A stretch of 64,000 nt of DNA, from contig DATFMH010000226.1 in assembly GCA_035267045.1 (NCBI GenBank), positions 1 through 64,000 of the forward strand, given 5' to 3'. Of this stretch, positions 17,392-27,225 are shown piece by piece. The notes beneath the pieces are model-generated. The model was not told the origin of the DNA. It did no database searches and saw only the letters and a program-made list of their open reading frames with translations. A program made the translations under genes and the position numbers. This DNA is from DATFMH01 sp035267045 (GTDB lineage: Bacteria > Bacteroidota > Rhodothermia > Balneolales > DATFMH01). Position 1 is the stretch's first letter, and each line of letters opens with the position of its first letter.

Positions 17392-17904
17392 ATGTATATT
17401 CTAATTGCCAGAGGTGGACTATTAAGTGTTGATCCGGGTTTGTTTTTCTGGATTCTTATAGTCTTTGCGCTGTTCATCTTCGTATTGACAAAATACGCTT
17501 GGAAACCGGTACTCGGTGCCCTGGAAGAGAGGGAAAATTCTATAAAGGATTCTCTTGATGCCGCTGAAAAAGCAATGGCCAGGGCCGAAAAGGTTTCAAA
17601 AGAGAATGAAGCGGCTCTCAGAGAAGCAGAATTGATGGCTCAAAAGATTCGTAAAGAAGCTATCGATGAGGCAGAATTATTGCGAACAGAACGTATTGAG
17701 AAAGCCAGGGATGAAGCTGCACAATTACTCGAGCACGCCCGTTCATCTATTGAACAGGAAAAGAAACGAGCCCTGTTGGAGTTGCGTAACGAAGTGGCTA
17801 AACTGGCGATACAATCTGCTTCAAAAATAATTGATGCCGAGCTTGATGTGAAGAAAAACACTAAACTGGTAGAAAGTTATATAAAAGAATTATCCAATAA
17901 CTGA
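17392..17904 (+). CDS. atpF: ATP synthase Fo subunit b
   Basis: The 170-aa peripheral-stalk subunit has one N-terminal membrane helix (FFWILIVFALFIFVLTKYAW) followed by a long charged coiled coil rich in Ala, Glu, Lys and Arg. It holds F1 to Fo. It is spaced 51 bases from atpE and 7 bases from atpH. Confidence 0.95.
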   Translation: MYILIARGGLLSVDPGLFFWILIVFALFIFVLTKYAWKPVLGALEERENSIKDSLDAAEKAMARAEKVSKENEAALREAELMAQKIRKEAIDEAELLRTERIEKARDEAAQLLEHARSSIEQEKKRALLELRNEVAKLAIQSASKIIDAELDVKKNTKLVESYIKELSNN

Positions 17905-17911
17905 TTCTTAA

Positions 17912-18457
17912 ATGTCATCATTAAAAGCTGCCCGACGCTACGCTACCTCTTTGATTCAGGTAGCTATCGAGCGTAAAGAAGTAGATACGATACTCGAAGA
18001 CATTACCTTAATTGACAATACCCTGAGAGATTCTCGTGAATTGGTACTTTTTTTGAAAAGTCCAATTATTAAAAGAGATAAAAAGAAAAAGGTATTGGAC
18101 GAAATATTCGGTGATGAGATCAATGAACTCACACAAACATTCATTGATATAATGATCCGAAAAGGAAGGGAAGATATTTTACCCCCGGTCTTCAAATCGT
18201 TTATTGATCAGTATAATGATTATGCTGGTATCATCAATATCAGTGTTGTTTCAGCTGATAAAATGAATGATGAACAGATTAGTGAGTTAAAGAAATCTCT
18301 TGAAGAAAAAACACATAAAAAAGTTGAAATGGAGATTTCGGAAAATAAATCGCTTCGGGGCGGACTTAAAGTGCGCATTGTTGATACGGTTATTGATGGA
18401 ACGGTGCAACACAAGCTCGAGCAATTAGAGAGCCTTTTTTTAAACACCGGTATGTAA
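17912..18457 (+). CDS. atpH: ATP synthase F1 subunit delta
   Basis: The 181-aa stator subunit has the N-terminal helical bundle starting ARRYATSLIQVAIE and the C-terminal GGLKVRIVDTVIDGTVQHKL motif diagnostic of AtpH. It links subunit b to the top of alpha3beta3. It lies between atpF and atpA. Confidence 0.95.
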   Translation: MSSLKAARRYATSLIQVAIERKEVDTILEDITLIDNTLRDSRELVLFLKSPIIKRDKKKKVLDEIFGDEINELTQTFIDIMIRKGREDILPPVFKSFIDQYNDYAGIINISVVSADKMNDEQISELKKSLEEKTHKKVEMEISENKSLRGGLKVRIVDTVIDGTVQHKLEQLESLFLNTGM

Positions 18458-18500
18458 AAGATTAATTTGTAAAAAAGTTATCTAGCTTAGAGGAAATATA

Positions 18501-20117
18501 ATGAGTCAAGTCAGACCAGATGAAGTATCTGCCATATTAAGAAAACAATTATCCGGCTTGGAAAAAGAAGCGGATATATACGATGTAGGTACCGTTCTCG
18601 AGGTTGGTGATGGTATCGCAAGAGTATACGGTTTATCTAAAGTTCAGGCTGGAGAATTGGTAGAACTGCCCGATTCCATCGATGAAGAAGGTAATCCCGT
18701 TCGTGGCATGGTTCTTAACCTGGAAGAAGATAATGTTGGTGTGGTATTATTCGGAGCAACCAACTTTGTTGAAGAGGGTCATAGTGTTCGCCGGACAAAA
18801 GAAATTGCATCAATTGCTGCTGGTGATGGTGTATTGGGCCGGGTTATTGATCCATTGGGCAAGCCTATTGATGGTAAAGGCCCTATTACAGGAGATACTT
18901 ACACAATACCCCTGGAAAGGAAAGCACCCGGTGTAATATTTCGTGAACCGGTTACAGAACCTTTACAAACAGGTATCAAAGCCATTGACTCGATGATACC
19001 CATTGGCCGTGGCCAACGTGAGTTGATTATCGGAGACCGGCAAACGGGTAAAACTGCCATCGCTATTGATACGATTTTAAATCAGAAGTCCACACATGAC
19101 ACTGATAAACCTGTATTTTGTATTTATGTTGCGGTTGGCCAAAAAGGATCAACCATTGCTCAGGTAACGAGGACACTTGAAGAACATGGTGCCCTGGATT
19201 ATACCGTGGTTGTCGCAGCACCTGCTTCCGTATCCGCTCCTTTAAGATTTATTGCACCATATGCCGGTGCAGCTATAGGAGAATATTTCCGTGATACGGG
19301 ACGTCATGCTTTGATCATTTACGACGATTTATCAAAGCAGGCTGTGGCTTACCGGGAAGTATCACTCCTTCTGAGACGTCCACCGGGGCGTGAAGCTTAC
19401 CCGGGTGATGTATTTTATTTGCATAGCCGTTTACTGGAGCGCGCAGCCAAAATTAATAAGAATGATTCGGTTATAAAGAATATGAATGATGTTCCCGAAT
19501 CTATTCGTCCAATGTTGAAGGGTGGAGGATCTTTGACGGCACTGCCAATTATCGAAACACAAGCTGGTGACGTTTCCGCATACATTCCCACGAATGTAAT
19601 TTCCATTACCGACGGACAGATATTCTTACAGTCCAATCTGTTTAATTCCGGTATACGTCCGGCTATTGATGTTGGTATTTCTGTATCTCGTGTCGGTGGT
19701 TCCGCACAGGTGAAATCCATGAAAAAAGTAGCCGGTTCTTTGAAACTCGATCTGGCTCAGTATCGCGAATTGGAAGCTTTTGCCAAATTCGGGTCAGATT
19801 TGGATGCTGCTACGAAAAGGCAATTAGATCGGGGTGCCCGATCAGTCGAAATTTTGAAACAAGGCCTCCACCAACCATTAACAGTTGATTTACAGATAGC
19901 GATTCTTCACGTAAATAATCAAGGTGTCCTTGATATGCTGGAGATTGGTGAAATTTTGAAATTTGAACAGGAATTCCTCGAGAATATATCGGCGAAATAC
20001 AGTTCCGAAATGAAAGAACTCAGAAAAACAGGTCTTTTGACACCGGAACTGGGAGAAGAATTAGTGAAAGAAGCCAAATCAATTGCAAACCAAATTAAAG
20101 CTTCCGATAAAGCTTAA
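18501..20117 (+). CDS. atpA: ATP synthase F1 subunit alpha
   Basis: Non-catalytic nucleotide-binding subunit of F1, 538 aa. The Walker A GDRQTGKT (about residues 172-179), the VGQKGSTIAQV stretch and the alpha/beta signature PAIDVGISVSRVGG are present. It is slightly longer than the usual 500-515 aa. AGGAAA lies upstream. The beta and epsilon genes (atpD, atpC) do not follow gamma, as is common in this part of the bacterial tree. Confidence 0.98.
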   Translation: MSQVRPDEVSAILRKQLSGLEKEADIYDVGTVLEVGDGIARVYGLSKVQAGELVELPDSIDEEGNPVRGMVLNLEEDNVGVVLFGATNFVEEGHSVRRTKEIASIAAGDGVLGRVIDPLGKPIDGKGPITGDTYTIPLERKAPGVIFREPVTEPLQTGIKAIDSMIPIGRGQRELIIGDRQTGKTAIAIDTILNQKSTHDTDKPVFCIYVAVGQKGSTIAQVTRTLEEHGALDYTVVVAAPASVSAPLRFIAPYAGAAIGEYFRDTGRHALIIYDDLSKQAVAYREVSLLLRRPPGREAYPGDVFYLHSRLLERAAKINKNDSVIKNMNDVPESIRPMLKGGGSLTALPIIETQAGDVSAYIPTNVISITDGQIFLQSNLFNSGIRPAIDVGISVSRVGGSAQVKSMKKVAGSLKLDLAQYRELEAFAKFGSDLDAATKRQLDRGARSVEILKQGLHQPLTVDLQIAILHVNNQGVLDMLEIGEILKFEQEFLENISAKYSSEMKELRKTGLLTPELGEELVKEAKSIANQIKASDKA

Positions 20118-20120
20118 TTC

Positions 20121-21017
20121 ATGGCGAATTTAAGAGAAATACGAGACCGAATCACTTCAATCCGGAGTACGCAGCAGATAACCAGGGCTATGAAAATGGT
20201 AGCTGCTGCAAAACTACGGAAAGCGCAAAATCGAATAATTGCTACCAGGCCTTATGCAAATAAGCTGGATGAAGTTATCGGACGGCTGGTGAAAGGTATT
20301 GAAATTACCAATAAATACATGACACCGAATCAGAATCCGGATAAAGTACTCTTTATTGTGATCGGATCAGACAGAGGGTTATGTGGCGGTTTTAATAATA
20401 ATCTTTTTAAAGTTGCTGTAACTCGGCTGCATGATGAGTTTCAGCAATATTTGGATAATGATAGTTTATCCATGATTTGCATTGGCCGGAAAGCCAATAA
20501 TTATTTCAAAAAAAGAAATTATAAAGTTCTTGGTGATCACTCAGGATTTTTTGATGACTTAAGTTTTGAGAACACGACTACCATTATGAAGGAAGTCATA
20601 GCCGGATTTGAGAGTGATGAATATCAGGCTGTCTATTTAGTCTATAATGAGTTCAAATCGGTATTATCTCAAAATCGTAAAGTTGAACAAATGTTACCAA
20701 TTCCATCTCTTGATAATAAAGAAGAGGTGGAAGAAAGTACTTCTAAAGATAAAGTAGTCGATTATATCTTTGAACCAAATGCCGTAAATATTTTAAAACA
20801 CCTTATACCACTGCATTTGAATACTCAATTGTGGAAAGCTGTTCTGGAATCTAATGCTTCGGAACAAGGCGCCAGGATGGCTGCAATGGACAATGCTACG
20901 GAGAATGCACAAGAATTACTCAGAGAACTTCGTTTGAAATATAATCAGGCTCGTCAGGCATCTATTACTACTGAAATATCAGAAATTGTAAGTGGTGCAG
21001 AAGCGTTGTCGGATTAA
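20121..21017 (+). CDS. atpG: ATP synthase F1 subunit gamma
   Basis: The rotor shaft subunit, 298 aa. The N-terminal helix with IRSTQQITRAMKMVAAAKLR and the C-terminal helix with RMAAMDNATENA and the TTEISEIVSGAEAL end are conserved; GSDRGLCGGFN is in the middle domain. It follows atpA by 3 bases and is the last atp gene here; tRNA-Ser starts 32 bases later. Confidence 0.97.
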   Translation: MANLREIRDRITSIRSTQQITRAMKMVAAAKLRKAQNRIIATRPYANKLDEVIGRLVKGIEITNKYMTPNQNPDKVLFIVIGSDRGLCGGFNNNLFKVAVTRLHDEFQQYLDNDSLSMICIGRKANNYFKKRNYKVLGDHSGFFDDLSFENTTTIMKEVIAGFESDEYQAVYLVYNEFKSVLSQNRKVEQMLPIPSLDNKEEVEESTSKDKVVDYIFEPNAVNILKHLIPLHLNTQLWKAVLESNASEQGARMAAMDNATENAQELLRELRLKYNQARQASITTEISEIVSGAEALSD

Positions 21018-21049
21018 CAAAAATATTTCTTATATTGTCAACCTTTGAA

Positions 21050-21134
21050 GGAGAGATGGCAGAGCGGTCGAATGCGGCGGTCTTGAAAACCGTTGTCCAG
21101 CAATGGACCGGGGGTTCGAATCCCTCTCTCTCCG
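21050..21134 (+). tRNA. tRNA-Ser (anticodon TGA)
   Basis: Acceptor arms GGAGAGA (21050-21056) and TCTCTCC (21127-21133) pair, followed by discriminator G. The anticodon loop CTTGAAA has TGA at 21084-21086, reading UCA. There is a long type II variable arm (about 21095-21109), and the T loop TTCGAAT is at 21115-21121. CCA is not encoded. It is likely transcribed with or just after the atp operon. Confidence 0.96.
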
Positions 21135-21140
21135 CTTGTA

Positions 21141-21164
21141 AGAGCCCCTGAGTTTGGGGCTTTT
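21141..21164 (+). terminator. Intrinsic terminator after tRNA-Ser
   Basis: AGCCCC (21143-21148) pairs with GGGGCT (21156-21161) and a short T-run follows (21161-21164). It would end the M23-bactofilin-atp-tRNA transcript. Confidence 0.7.
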
Positions 21165-21213
21165 AATATTTATTTGAGATGTTTATGAGATACTTAGTTA
21201 ATAAACCATTTAT

Positions 21214-22647
21214 ATGAGATCTGCTACACTCATAAGTCCCTTCCTGAAAAAAAAAATAGGACTACAAACCATTCTTATCTTACTTTTACCTTTCTTTTTG
21301 GTAATAAAGGTTCAAGCACAAGACACTGTTAAAGTTTCTCTTAACCAGTTTATTCAGATGGGGCTGAATCATTCAGATCAGGTTAAGGCGAATGAATCGA
21401 AAGTTGAGCTTGCGAAAAATAGAATAGACGAAGCCAAATCGAAGAAGATATTGCCGGAGTTAAAACTGACCACTAATCACAGTTTGGTACCCGGTGTATC
21501 GACTGATAGTACACTCAGTAATGGGAATCCGCTTCCGAAAAGCCAATGGTATCTTGATCCGAATCTTAAAAATGATTGGTCAAAATGGAGTATCTACTCA
21601 CAGGTTCAGATACAGGGAGTTCAACCTATCTTCACCTGGGGAGCTATAAATAATGCCATCAAAGCGGCAAGGCAGGGAGCCGTAGCTGCACAAGAACAGT
21701 TTTTATCTGAAAAATCTAAATTAGCAATGAAATTGTATCAACTATACTATTCACGCGTTTTAGCCAATCAGATGGAGCGTTTATTAGGTGATGCGCAGCA
21801 TGAATTTGATAAAGCGGATAAGAAGATCAAAGAGATGCAAAAATCGAATGATTCGAGCCTTGAAGATGCCGACGTGTTTAAATTCAGGATCTATAAATCT
21901 CAATTCGAGATTAAAGCCAATGAAGTAAAAGAAAATAACCTGTTCGTTAAAAGAGTTTGGAATCTTGTTCTTGGAGCTGATTCTAATACCGTTTATATGC
22001 CTAAAACACAATTTCTTGATCCGATAGATACTACTATTAAATCCTATTCTTATTATCAAAGTTTAGCACTTAGTAACCGGCCGGAATTGAAAGGTATAAA
22101 AGCTGCAGAATCGGCCGCAGAATTCGGTCTAAAAGCAAAAAAAGCTCAATTGTTGCCAACGATATTTTTGGGTCTGGGTGCCGAGTATGTATACACTCCA
22201 CGTCCGACGGAACGTACACCAATGATAGGTAATCGCTTTAGTTATCTGAATCTTGCTTATAGTTTTGGTATTCGGGAAAACCTCAACTTCCTCGGCATCA
22301 AAAATGATATCGACAATATGAAAATAAAATATCATGAAATAAAATATTCAAAAGAAGCCGTCGTTGAAGGTATCAGGTTGGATTTAAGTAACAGTTATAA
22401 AACGGCCAGGATCGCAGAAACAACGTTTCAAAAAACAGGAGATGCGTTACAAACGAGTAAGGAATGGCTCAGAAAAGAACAAATAGACTACGATTTGGGT
22501 TTAGGTAAAATAAAGAACTTGTTAGATGCTGTTAAATCGAACCTGCAATTGGAAGCAGAATACAGACAGAAGGTTTATGAGTATAATTTGGACTTGGCAA
22601 AGCTTTATGAGGCCTCTGGAATTCCATTAAAAAATTTACATGAATAA
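21214..22647 (+). CDS. TolC-family outer membrane efflux protein
   Basis: A signal peptide ending around VQAQ is followed by the repeated helical and strand pattern of TolC-type proteins over 477 aa: long amphipathic helices (residues 45-80, 150-205, 280-310, 395-465) flank two beta segments. It would form a trimeric exit duct through the outer membrane. No inner-membrane pump or adaptor is adjacent; the next gene is MlaC-like, 8 bases downstream, so a lipid or envelope function is possible. Confidence 0.85.
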   Translation: MRSATLISPFLKKKIGLQTILILLLPFFLVIKVQAQDTVKVSLNQFIQMGLNHSDQVKANESKVELAKNRIDEAKSKKILPELKLTTNHSLVPGVSTDSTLSNGNPLPKSQWYLDPNLKNDWSKWSIYSQVQIQGVQPIFTWGAINNAIKAARQGAVAAQEQFLSEKSKLAMKLYQLYYSRVLANQMERLLGDAQHEFDKADKKIKEMQKSNDSSLEDADVFKFRIYKSQFEIKANEVKENNLFVKRVWNLVLGADSNTVYMPKTQFLDPIDTTIKSYSYYQSLALSNRPELKGIKAAESAAEFGLKAKKAQLLPTIFLGLGAEYVYTPRPTERTPMIGNRFSYLNLAYSFGIRENLNFLGIKNDIDNMKIKYHEIKYSKEAVVEGIRLDLSNSYKTARIAETTFQKTGDALQTSKEWLRKEQIDYDLGLGKIKNLLDAVKSNLQLEAEYRQKVYEYNLDLAKLYEASGIPLKNLHE

Positions 22648-22655
22648 TTATTGCG

Positions 22656-23267
22656 ATGATGAAAATTTTCAAGAAAACAATATTACTGTTTTTACCGGTT
22701 ATAATGTTAGCACCGGTTGTTAGGGCAACAGGGCAAACAACCGCAAAAAATGAACAGAATGAGATAAAGAATCTGCTGGTACAAAGGGATAATGAAATAA
22801 AGGATCTCATAGGACCCGAGGGATCAAAGTATACTGATCAACAAAAAAACAAGTTAAAAAAAATCATAAACGATATTGTTGATTACAACGCCATGGCTAA
22901 AGTTGCCCTTCAAAAAACGTATGATACATTAAGTGTTTCTCAAAGAAAGGAATTTGTTAATGTATTCTCACAAATTATCAGGGATCAATCATTAAATAAA
23001 TTGGATATTTACCGAGCTAATGTAGATTATAAAAATATTGCGGTAAATAATGATACGGCATATGTTAAGACTATTGCTACTTTGAAGGATGTCAGGACAC
23101 CTGTGGCATACCGCATGAAAAAAGAGAATGGTAATTGGTTTATAACGGATATGATTATTGATAATGTCTCAACAGCGGAATCATATAAGCGATCATTTCA
23201 AAGTTATCTTCGAAAAAAGAGCTATAATTCGCTGCTGGCTACGCTTAAAAAGCGGGCAGCCCGATAA
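22656..23267 (+). CDS. MlaC/Ttg2D-like periplasmic lipid-binding protein
   Basis: The 203-aa protein has a signal peptide (to about residue 28, ARATGQ) and the MlaC-type core: an N-terminal helical part with LKKIINDIVDYNAMAKVALQ, then FVNVFSQIIRD and a beta-rich C-terminal half ending KKENGNWFITDMIIDNVS. MlaC proteins shuttle phospholipids between membranes with MlaFEDB, which are not in the window. It lies 8 bases after the TolC-like gene, so the pair is probably one transcript. Confidence 0.8.
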   Translation: MMKIFKKTILLFLPVIMLAPVVRATGQTTAKNEQNEIKNLLVQRDNEIKDLIGPEGSKYTDQQKNKLKKIINDIVDYNAMAKVALQKTYDTLSVSQRKEFVNVFSQIIRDQSLNKLDIYRANVDYKNIAVNNDTAYVKTIATLKDVRTPVAYRMKKENGNWFITDMIIDNVSTAESYKRSFQSYLRKKSYNSLLATLKKRAAR

Positions 23268-23342
23268 ACATTATTTTCAATGCCGGACTAAGTATTGTAT
23301 ATTTCGAAAATATTTATGAATTATTACTATAAAATTTAAAAA

Positions 23343-24374
23343 ATGCTCAGGGCTGTTACACGAAAAACATTGGGCAAAGAGGGATATGTTTATGCCGTTT
23401 ATGGGGATAAAAAATATCTAAAGCATGCCGTTGCTTCTGTCATATCACTCAGACGTCATGACACGGATCGGCCTGTTGCTTTAATTTGTGAAAAAAAGCA
23501 CAGGGACATTCTTGATGATTTAAACTTATTGGATTTATTCGATGTCGTGTATCCTCTTGCCCCGGATCATTGCTCTATCGTTGGATTTAAACATAATATC
23601 CATGAATACATGTTGTTTGAAAGTAATATGTATCTGGATAGTGATATCGTCTGGTGTAAAAACCCCGATCCGTTGTGGCAATCATTATCTACTCATCCCT
23701 TCACTATAACCGGTACGCAAGTTTCTGATTCTTTTTTCGGCGGACCCAAAAATATTGGTGTTATAGCGGATATTATGTTACGTCGCAGATCCCGAACGTT
23801 AAAAAGATTTGGCCTCACTTATTTAAGCCGGGTACAAACGGGTATGATATTCGCACAGGATCATGCGCTGACTAAGAAAGTTTGTACACTTGCGGGAGAA
23901 ATGTTAAACAGGAAGAAAGAGACTCATTTCAGAAGCAGAACTCTCGAAGAGGGGAGAAGCGAAGAGTCTTGCGAATGGAGTCTTGCAATGGCAATGTCTA
24001 AGCTAAGCATTCCTGTTTTCCCGTGGTTACAGGGGCACACAAGCCCCCAATTGGATTTTATTGATGATATGACATCAAATGATCCCGATTTTGAATATGT
24101 ATCATGTACTTATTATAGTAATCCGCTGGTTTATAATCTTCGTGGTTTGAATAGCCCATCGCTGCGAAAATTATTGTTTAAAATATTTTCTATAATGCCG
24201 GGAACCACAGACTATCTGCAGGTCACTCCTTATTGTTTGCATTTTGGTTGGTATCACCAAAAACAACCTTTTTATGAGTTTTCAGAACGTGTTTGGAACC
24301 GGCTGAAAGCAAGTAATGAAAAGTACGGAATTACAGAGACCAGGCGGCGGGTGTTATCCGGTAGTGTCTTGTAA
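23343..24374 (+). CDS. GT-A type glycosyltransferase-like protein
   Basis: This 343-aa protein resembles nucleotide-diphospho-sugar transferases of the GT8-like group. The start has YVYAVYGDKKYLKHAVASV, and a DxD-like metal site is in YLDSDIVW at about residues 99-106. There is no membrane helix. The substrate is unknown. It precedes the Wzi-family gene by 42 bases and two further glycosyltransferases are nearby, which points to surface glycan synthesis. Confidence 0.7.
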   Translation: MLRAVTRKTLGKEGYVYAVYGDKKYLKHAVASVISLRRHDTDRPVALICEKKHRDILDDLNLLDLFDVVYPLAPDHCSIVGFKHNIHEYMLFESNMYLDSDIVWCKNPDPLWQSLSTHPFTITGTQVSDSFFGGPKNIGVIADIMLRRRSRTLKRFGLTYLSRVQTGMIFAQDHALTKKVCTLAGEMLNRKKETHFRSRTLEEGRSEESCEWSLAMAMSKLSIPVFPWLQGHTSPQLDFIDDMTSNDPDFEYVSCTYYSNPLVYNLRGLNSPSLRKLLFKIFSIMPGTTDYLQVTPYCLHFGWYHQKQPFYEFSERVWNRLKASNEKYGITETRRRVLSGSVL

Positions 24375-24416
24375 TCTGGCTGATAATTAGTTTATTATTA
24401 TATAATCATTTACAGA

Positions 24417-25880
24417 ATGAGAATCCCTAAAAGAGTCGCATTAGGTGTAGGCTGTTTATGCCTGTTTTTAATTCATAACTCATCTTATGCTCAATTAAAA
24501 CCGCTTAATTATAAAGTTGGGATTCAAACGGATTTTGCGACAAAGGGGAATTTGCCATTCTGGCTGTATACCGATCGTTTTGGGATTATTGATCAAAATT
24601 CAGCTAATCTCTTAGGGGATTTTACGGTTAAAACGGATTACAGTTTCTCCCGAAAATGGGATTACAGTTATGGGGCCGAATTAATTGGCCGGGCTTCCGA
24701 TCGCAGTGGACTTTATCTAAATCAATTATATTTTAAGGCCCACTATGGACCGCTCCAACTTCAAATTGGACGGATACGTGAACGATTAAACACCCATATG
24801 CCCGGTTTATCCTCCGGGTCTATCATGTGGAGTGGAAATGCAACGCCATTGCCCAAAATTGTATTATCATTTCCACACTACACTCCCATACCTTTTACTC
24901 ATGGTTATTTAAAAATAAAAGGTTATTGGGGAAATGGCTGGTTCGAAGATTCGCGGTATGTTAAAGATACTTATCTGCAACAAAAACAATTATATTTCAA
25001 AGCCGGAGGCAATTTACCTGTCAATGCTTATATCGGATTGACTGATGATGTGCAATGGGGTGGTACGTCAAGTAATACCAATGTAGGCCGGCTTCCTCAG
25101 GGCATTAAGGATTATTTGCGGGCTTTCTTCGGCGAACATGGTGGAAATAACTCACCAAGGGGTGAGGAAATAAACGCTCTGGGTAACCATATCGGTTCAT
25201 GGGAATTGGGTGCGACGTGGAATATTGGTAAATACAGAGGCATCATTTACAGACAAACGATATTTGAAGATAAATCCGGTTTACGTTTAGGTCAGGGAAG
25301 TATCCGTGATGGATTGCTTGGGATTGGTATTCAATCCAAAAACAGAAAAAAAGTTATCGACGGAGTATTATGGGAGTTCTTGTATACAAAGAATCAAAGT
25401 GGTCCGGCTAATCCGGATCCTCCACCCGGTGTTCATACAAAACGAAATGCTCAGGGATATCCGTGGGGAGGACGTGATAACTATTTTAATAATTATATAT
25501 ACCGTTATGGTTGGACGTACTTCGGTAAAACGATAGGTACACCATTTATTACCCCTCTTAGTCATAGAACATCGATAAGAGAGACTTCAATTATAAATAA
25601 CCGTGTTGTTGTACAACATTTTGGTATAGAGGGCTTAATATTTTCATCGATGTCATACCGGGCATTCTTCACATATAGCAGAAATTATGGAACGTATAAC
25701 ACTCCTTTTACTCCACATAAAACACAATATTCTGTTTATTATGAAATGAATATACCGGTAAAATCTGTTCCGAATCTTGATATTAATACGGCCGTATCAG
25801 GAGATTTTGGGAATATGTATGGAACAAATTATGGTTTTATGCTTGGTCTTACCTATTCCGGATTATTAAAAAAATTGTAG
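24417..25880 (+). CDS. Capsule assembly Wzi-family outer membrane protein
   Basis: The 487-aa protein has a signal peptide (ending SSYAQ) and a beta-barrel pattern of alternating hydrophobic strands with many aromatic residues. Family hallmarks are QIGRIRERLN, SSGSIMWSGNATPLPKI, and FPHYTPIPFTHGYLKIKG. Wzi proteins bind exported capsular polysaccharide at the outer membrane. It ends 19 bases before a convergent glycosyltransferase gene. Confidence 0.85.
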   Translation: MRIPKRVALGVGCLCLFLIHNSSYAQLKPLNYKVGIQTDFATKGNLPFWLYTDRFGIIDQNSANLLGDFTVKTDYSFSRKWDYSYGAELIGRASDRSGLYLNQLYFKAHYGPLQLQIGRIRERLNTHMPGLSSGSIMWSGNATPLPKIVLSFPHYTPIPFTHGYLKIKGYWGNGWFEDSRYVKDTYLQQKQLYFKAGGNLPVNAYIGLTDDVQWGGTSSNTNVGRLPQGIKDYLRAFFGEHGGNNSPRGEEINALGNHIGSWELGATWNIGKYRGIIYRQTIFEDKSGLRLGQGSIRDGLLGIGIQSKNRKKVIDGVLWEFLYTKNQSGPANPDPPPGVHTKRNAQGYPWGGRDNYFNNYIYRYGWTYFGKTIGTPFITPLSHRTSIRETSIINNRVVVQHFGIEGLIFSSMSYRAFFTYSRNYGTYNTPFTPHKTQYSVYYEMNIPVKSVPNLDINTAVSGDFGNMYGTNYGFMLGLTYSGLLKKL

Positions 25881-25899
25881 GATTAACATCAGGCTTTAC

Positions 25900-27075
25900 T
25901 TATTGGTTAGACAGAGCCTTCTCATAGAGTTGTTCAAATTTATCACATGTATGGTCCCAGGTTAAGTTGGATCGTATGTGTTTAGATGCTGCAGTTCCTA
26001 ATATTTCTGCTGATGGCCGGTCTTGATTATATAAGCGGTCTATAGATTTGGCCAATTCGGAACTGTTATCAGGAGATATGAGCAAACCGTTATGTTCATG
26101 ATCTATTATTTCAGGTGTACCGCCTACTGAAGTACTGATCGTTGGCAGCCCGACACACATGGCACTTAACACTGCCAGACTGAAATTTTCATGTCTGGAT
26201 GGTAAAACAGCCATATAAGATTTTGAAAGCAATTTGCCTAGTTCTTCATGGTTTAACCAGGACTTAAATGTGACTCTATTGGATAAACCCAGTTCTTGAA
26301 CCTTTTGTTTCAGGAACTGTTCACGATCACCTTTGCCAACTATTAATGCATTGGGAGCACGACCATCCAGGATATGAAGAGCCTCAATAAATGTATCGAT
26401 ACCTTTGGTTTGCGTCAGCCGGCCAAAATAAACCGCCGGACCTTTCTGAGCGTTTTCAGTTCTTCTATATTTTAAAAATTCATCAGGCACACCATTATAA
26501 ACGGGAATAATTTTATGTTTTTGGATATTGAAAGCCTTTTGGACCAAATTTCCTGACCATTTACTTGGAGGAGTACAATAATCAGCATTACGGGCTGCTG
26601 ATCCCTGCAAAAGATACTTCCCATCTTTCACTAATAATTTGGCATAATCAGTAAAATTTAATTTTCGATTATTCAGTAGAAGGTCGGGGTAATGTGGATG
26701 GTGGGGCTCGCTGATCAATCCAAATTTATACTTATTTTTAAGTAAATGAAGGAGTCCGCCTTCTTCTCCATTTGTATGAACAACGACATTATGTTCCGTT
26801 TCAAGTATTTTCTTCACTAAAAGGTAAACTGAGATAGCACTGAGAGGGCGAAGTGTTGCTTTCCTTTTGCTTTTATTGGCAATCAGAGCAGCCCATTGAA
26901 TCTCATACGGAATATCCTCAGGTACATCAATTTTTTCCCATGGCGGTTTTGTGTAAATAACTGTTACATTATGTCCTCTTTTAGAGAATGTATCAGCTAG
27001 ATGATGGGTTGATCGTTGTGCTCCACCACTATATTGTGACCAAGGGGAATAATCTATAGTTAGTACTATTCTCAT
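25900..27075 (-). CDS. Glycosyltransferase family 4
   Basis: GT-B fold, 391 aa. The N-terminus has a GG-rich acceptor loop (SQYSGGAQRSTHHLA) and the donor site has the stretch PSRHENFSLAVLSAMCVGLPTISTSVGG. In the usual E-x7-E motif the first Glu is present but the second position is Ser, a change at a residue that normally contacts the donor. The enzyme may still work. It is probably involved in surface polysaccharide or lipid glycosylation, given the Wzi gene opposite and the membrane protein upstream. Confidence 0.85.
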   Translation of the reverse strand: MRIVLTIDYSPWSQYSGGAQRSTHHLADTFSKRGHNVTVIYTKPPWEKIDVPEDIPYEIQWAALIANKSKRKATLRPLSAISVYLLVKKILETEHNVVVHTNGEEGGLLHLLKNKYKFGLISEPHHPHYPDLLLNNRKLNFTDYAKLLVKDGKYLLQGSAARNADYCTPPSKWSGNLVQKAFNIQKHKIIPVYNGVPDEFLKYRRTENAQKGPAVYFGRLTQTKGIDTFIEALHILDGRAPNALIVGKGDREQFLKQKVQELGLSNRVTFKSWLNHEELGKLLSKSYMAVLPSRHENFSLAVLSAMCVGLPTISTSVGGTPEIIDHEHNGLLISPDNSSELAKSIDRLYNQDRPSAEILGTAASKHIRSNLTWDHTCDKFEQLYEKALSNQ

Positions 27076-27225
27076 GTATTATTAACGCACAGAATATGAA
27101 AGCAAATGATTCTTAAGCAAATAAGAGATTAGCTAATAAGGTAACTAATTTGGATTTGTTTTCAAGTTAATATTGATAAAATAACAGGGAAGATTGTAGG
27201 AAAAGTAAATAAATATGGATCATTT

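Noticed and set aside
25900..27075. Calling this GT4 a pseudogene because of the Ser in E-x7-E
   Set aside because: The frame is full length and other motifs are intact; some active GT4 enzymes vary at this residue.
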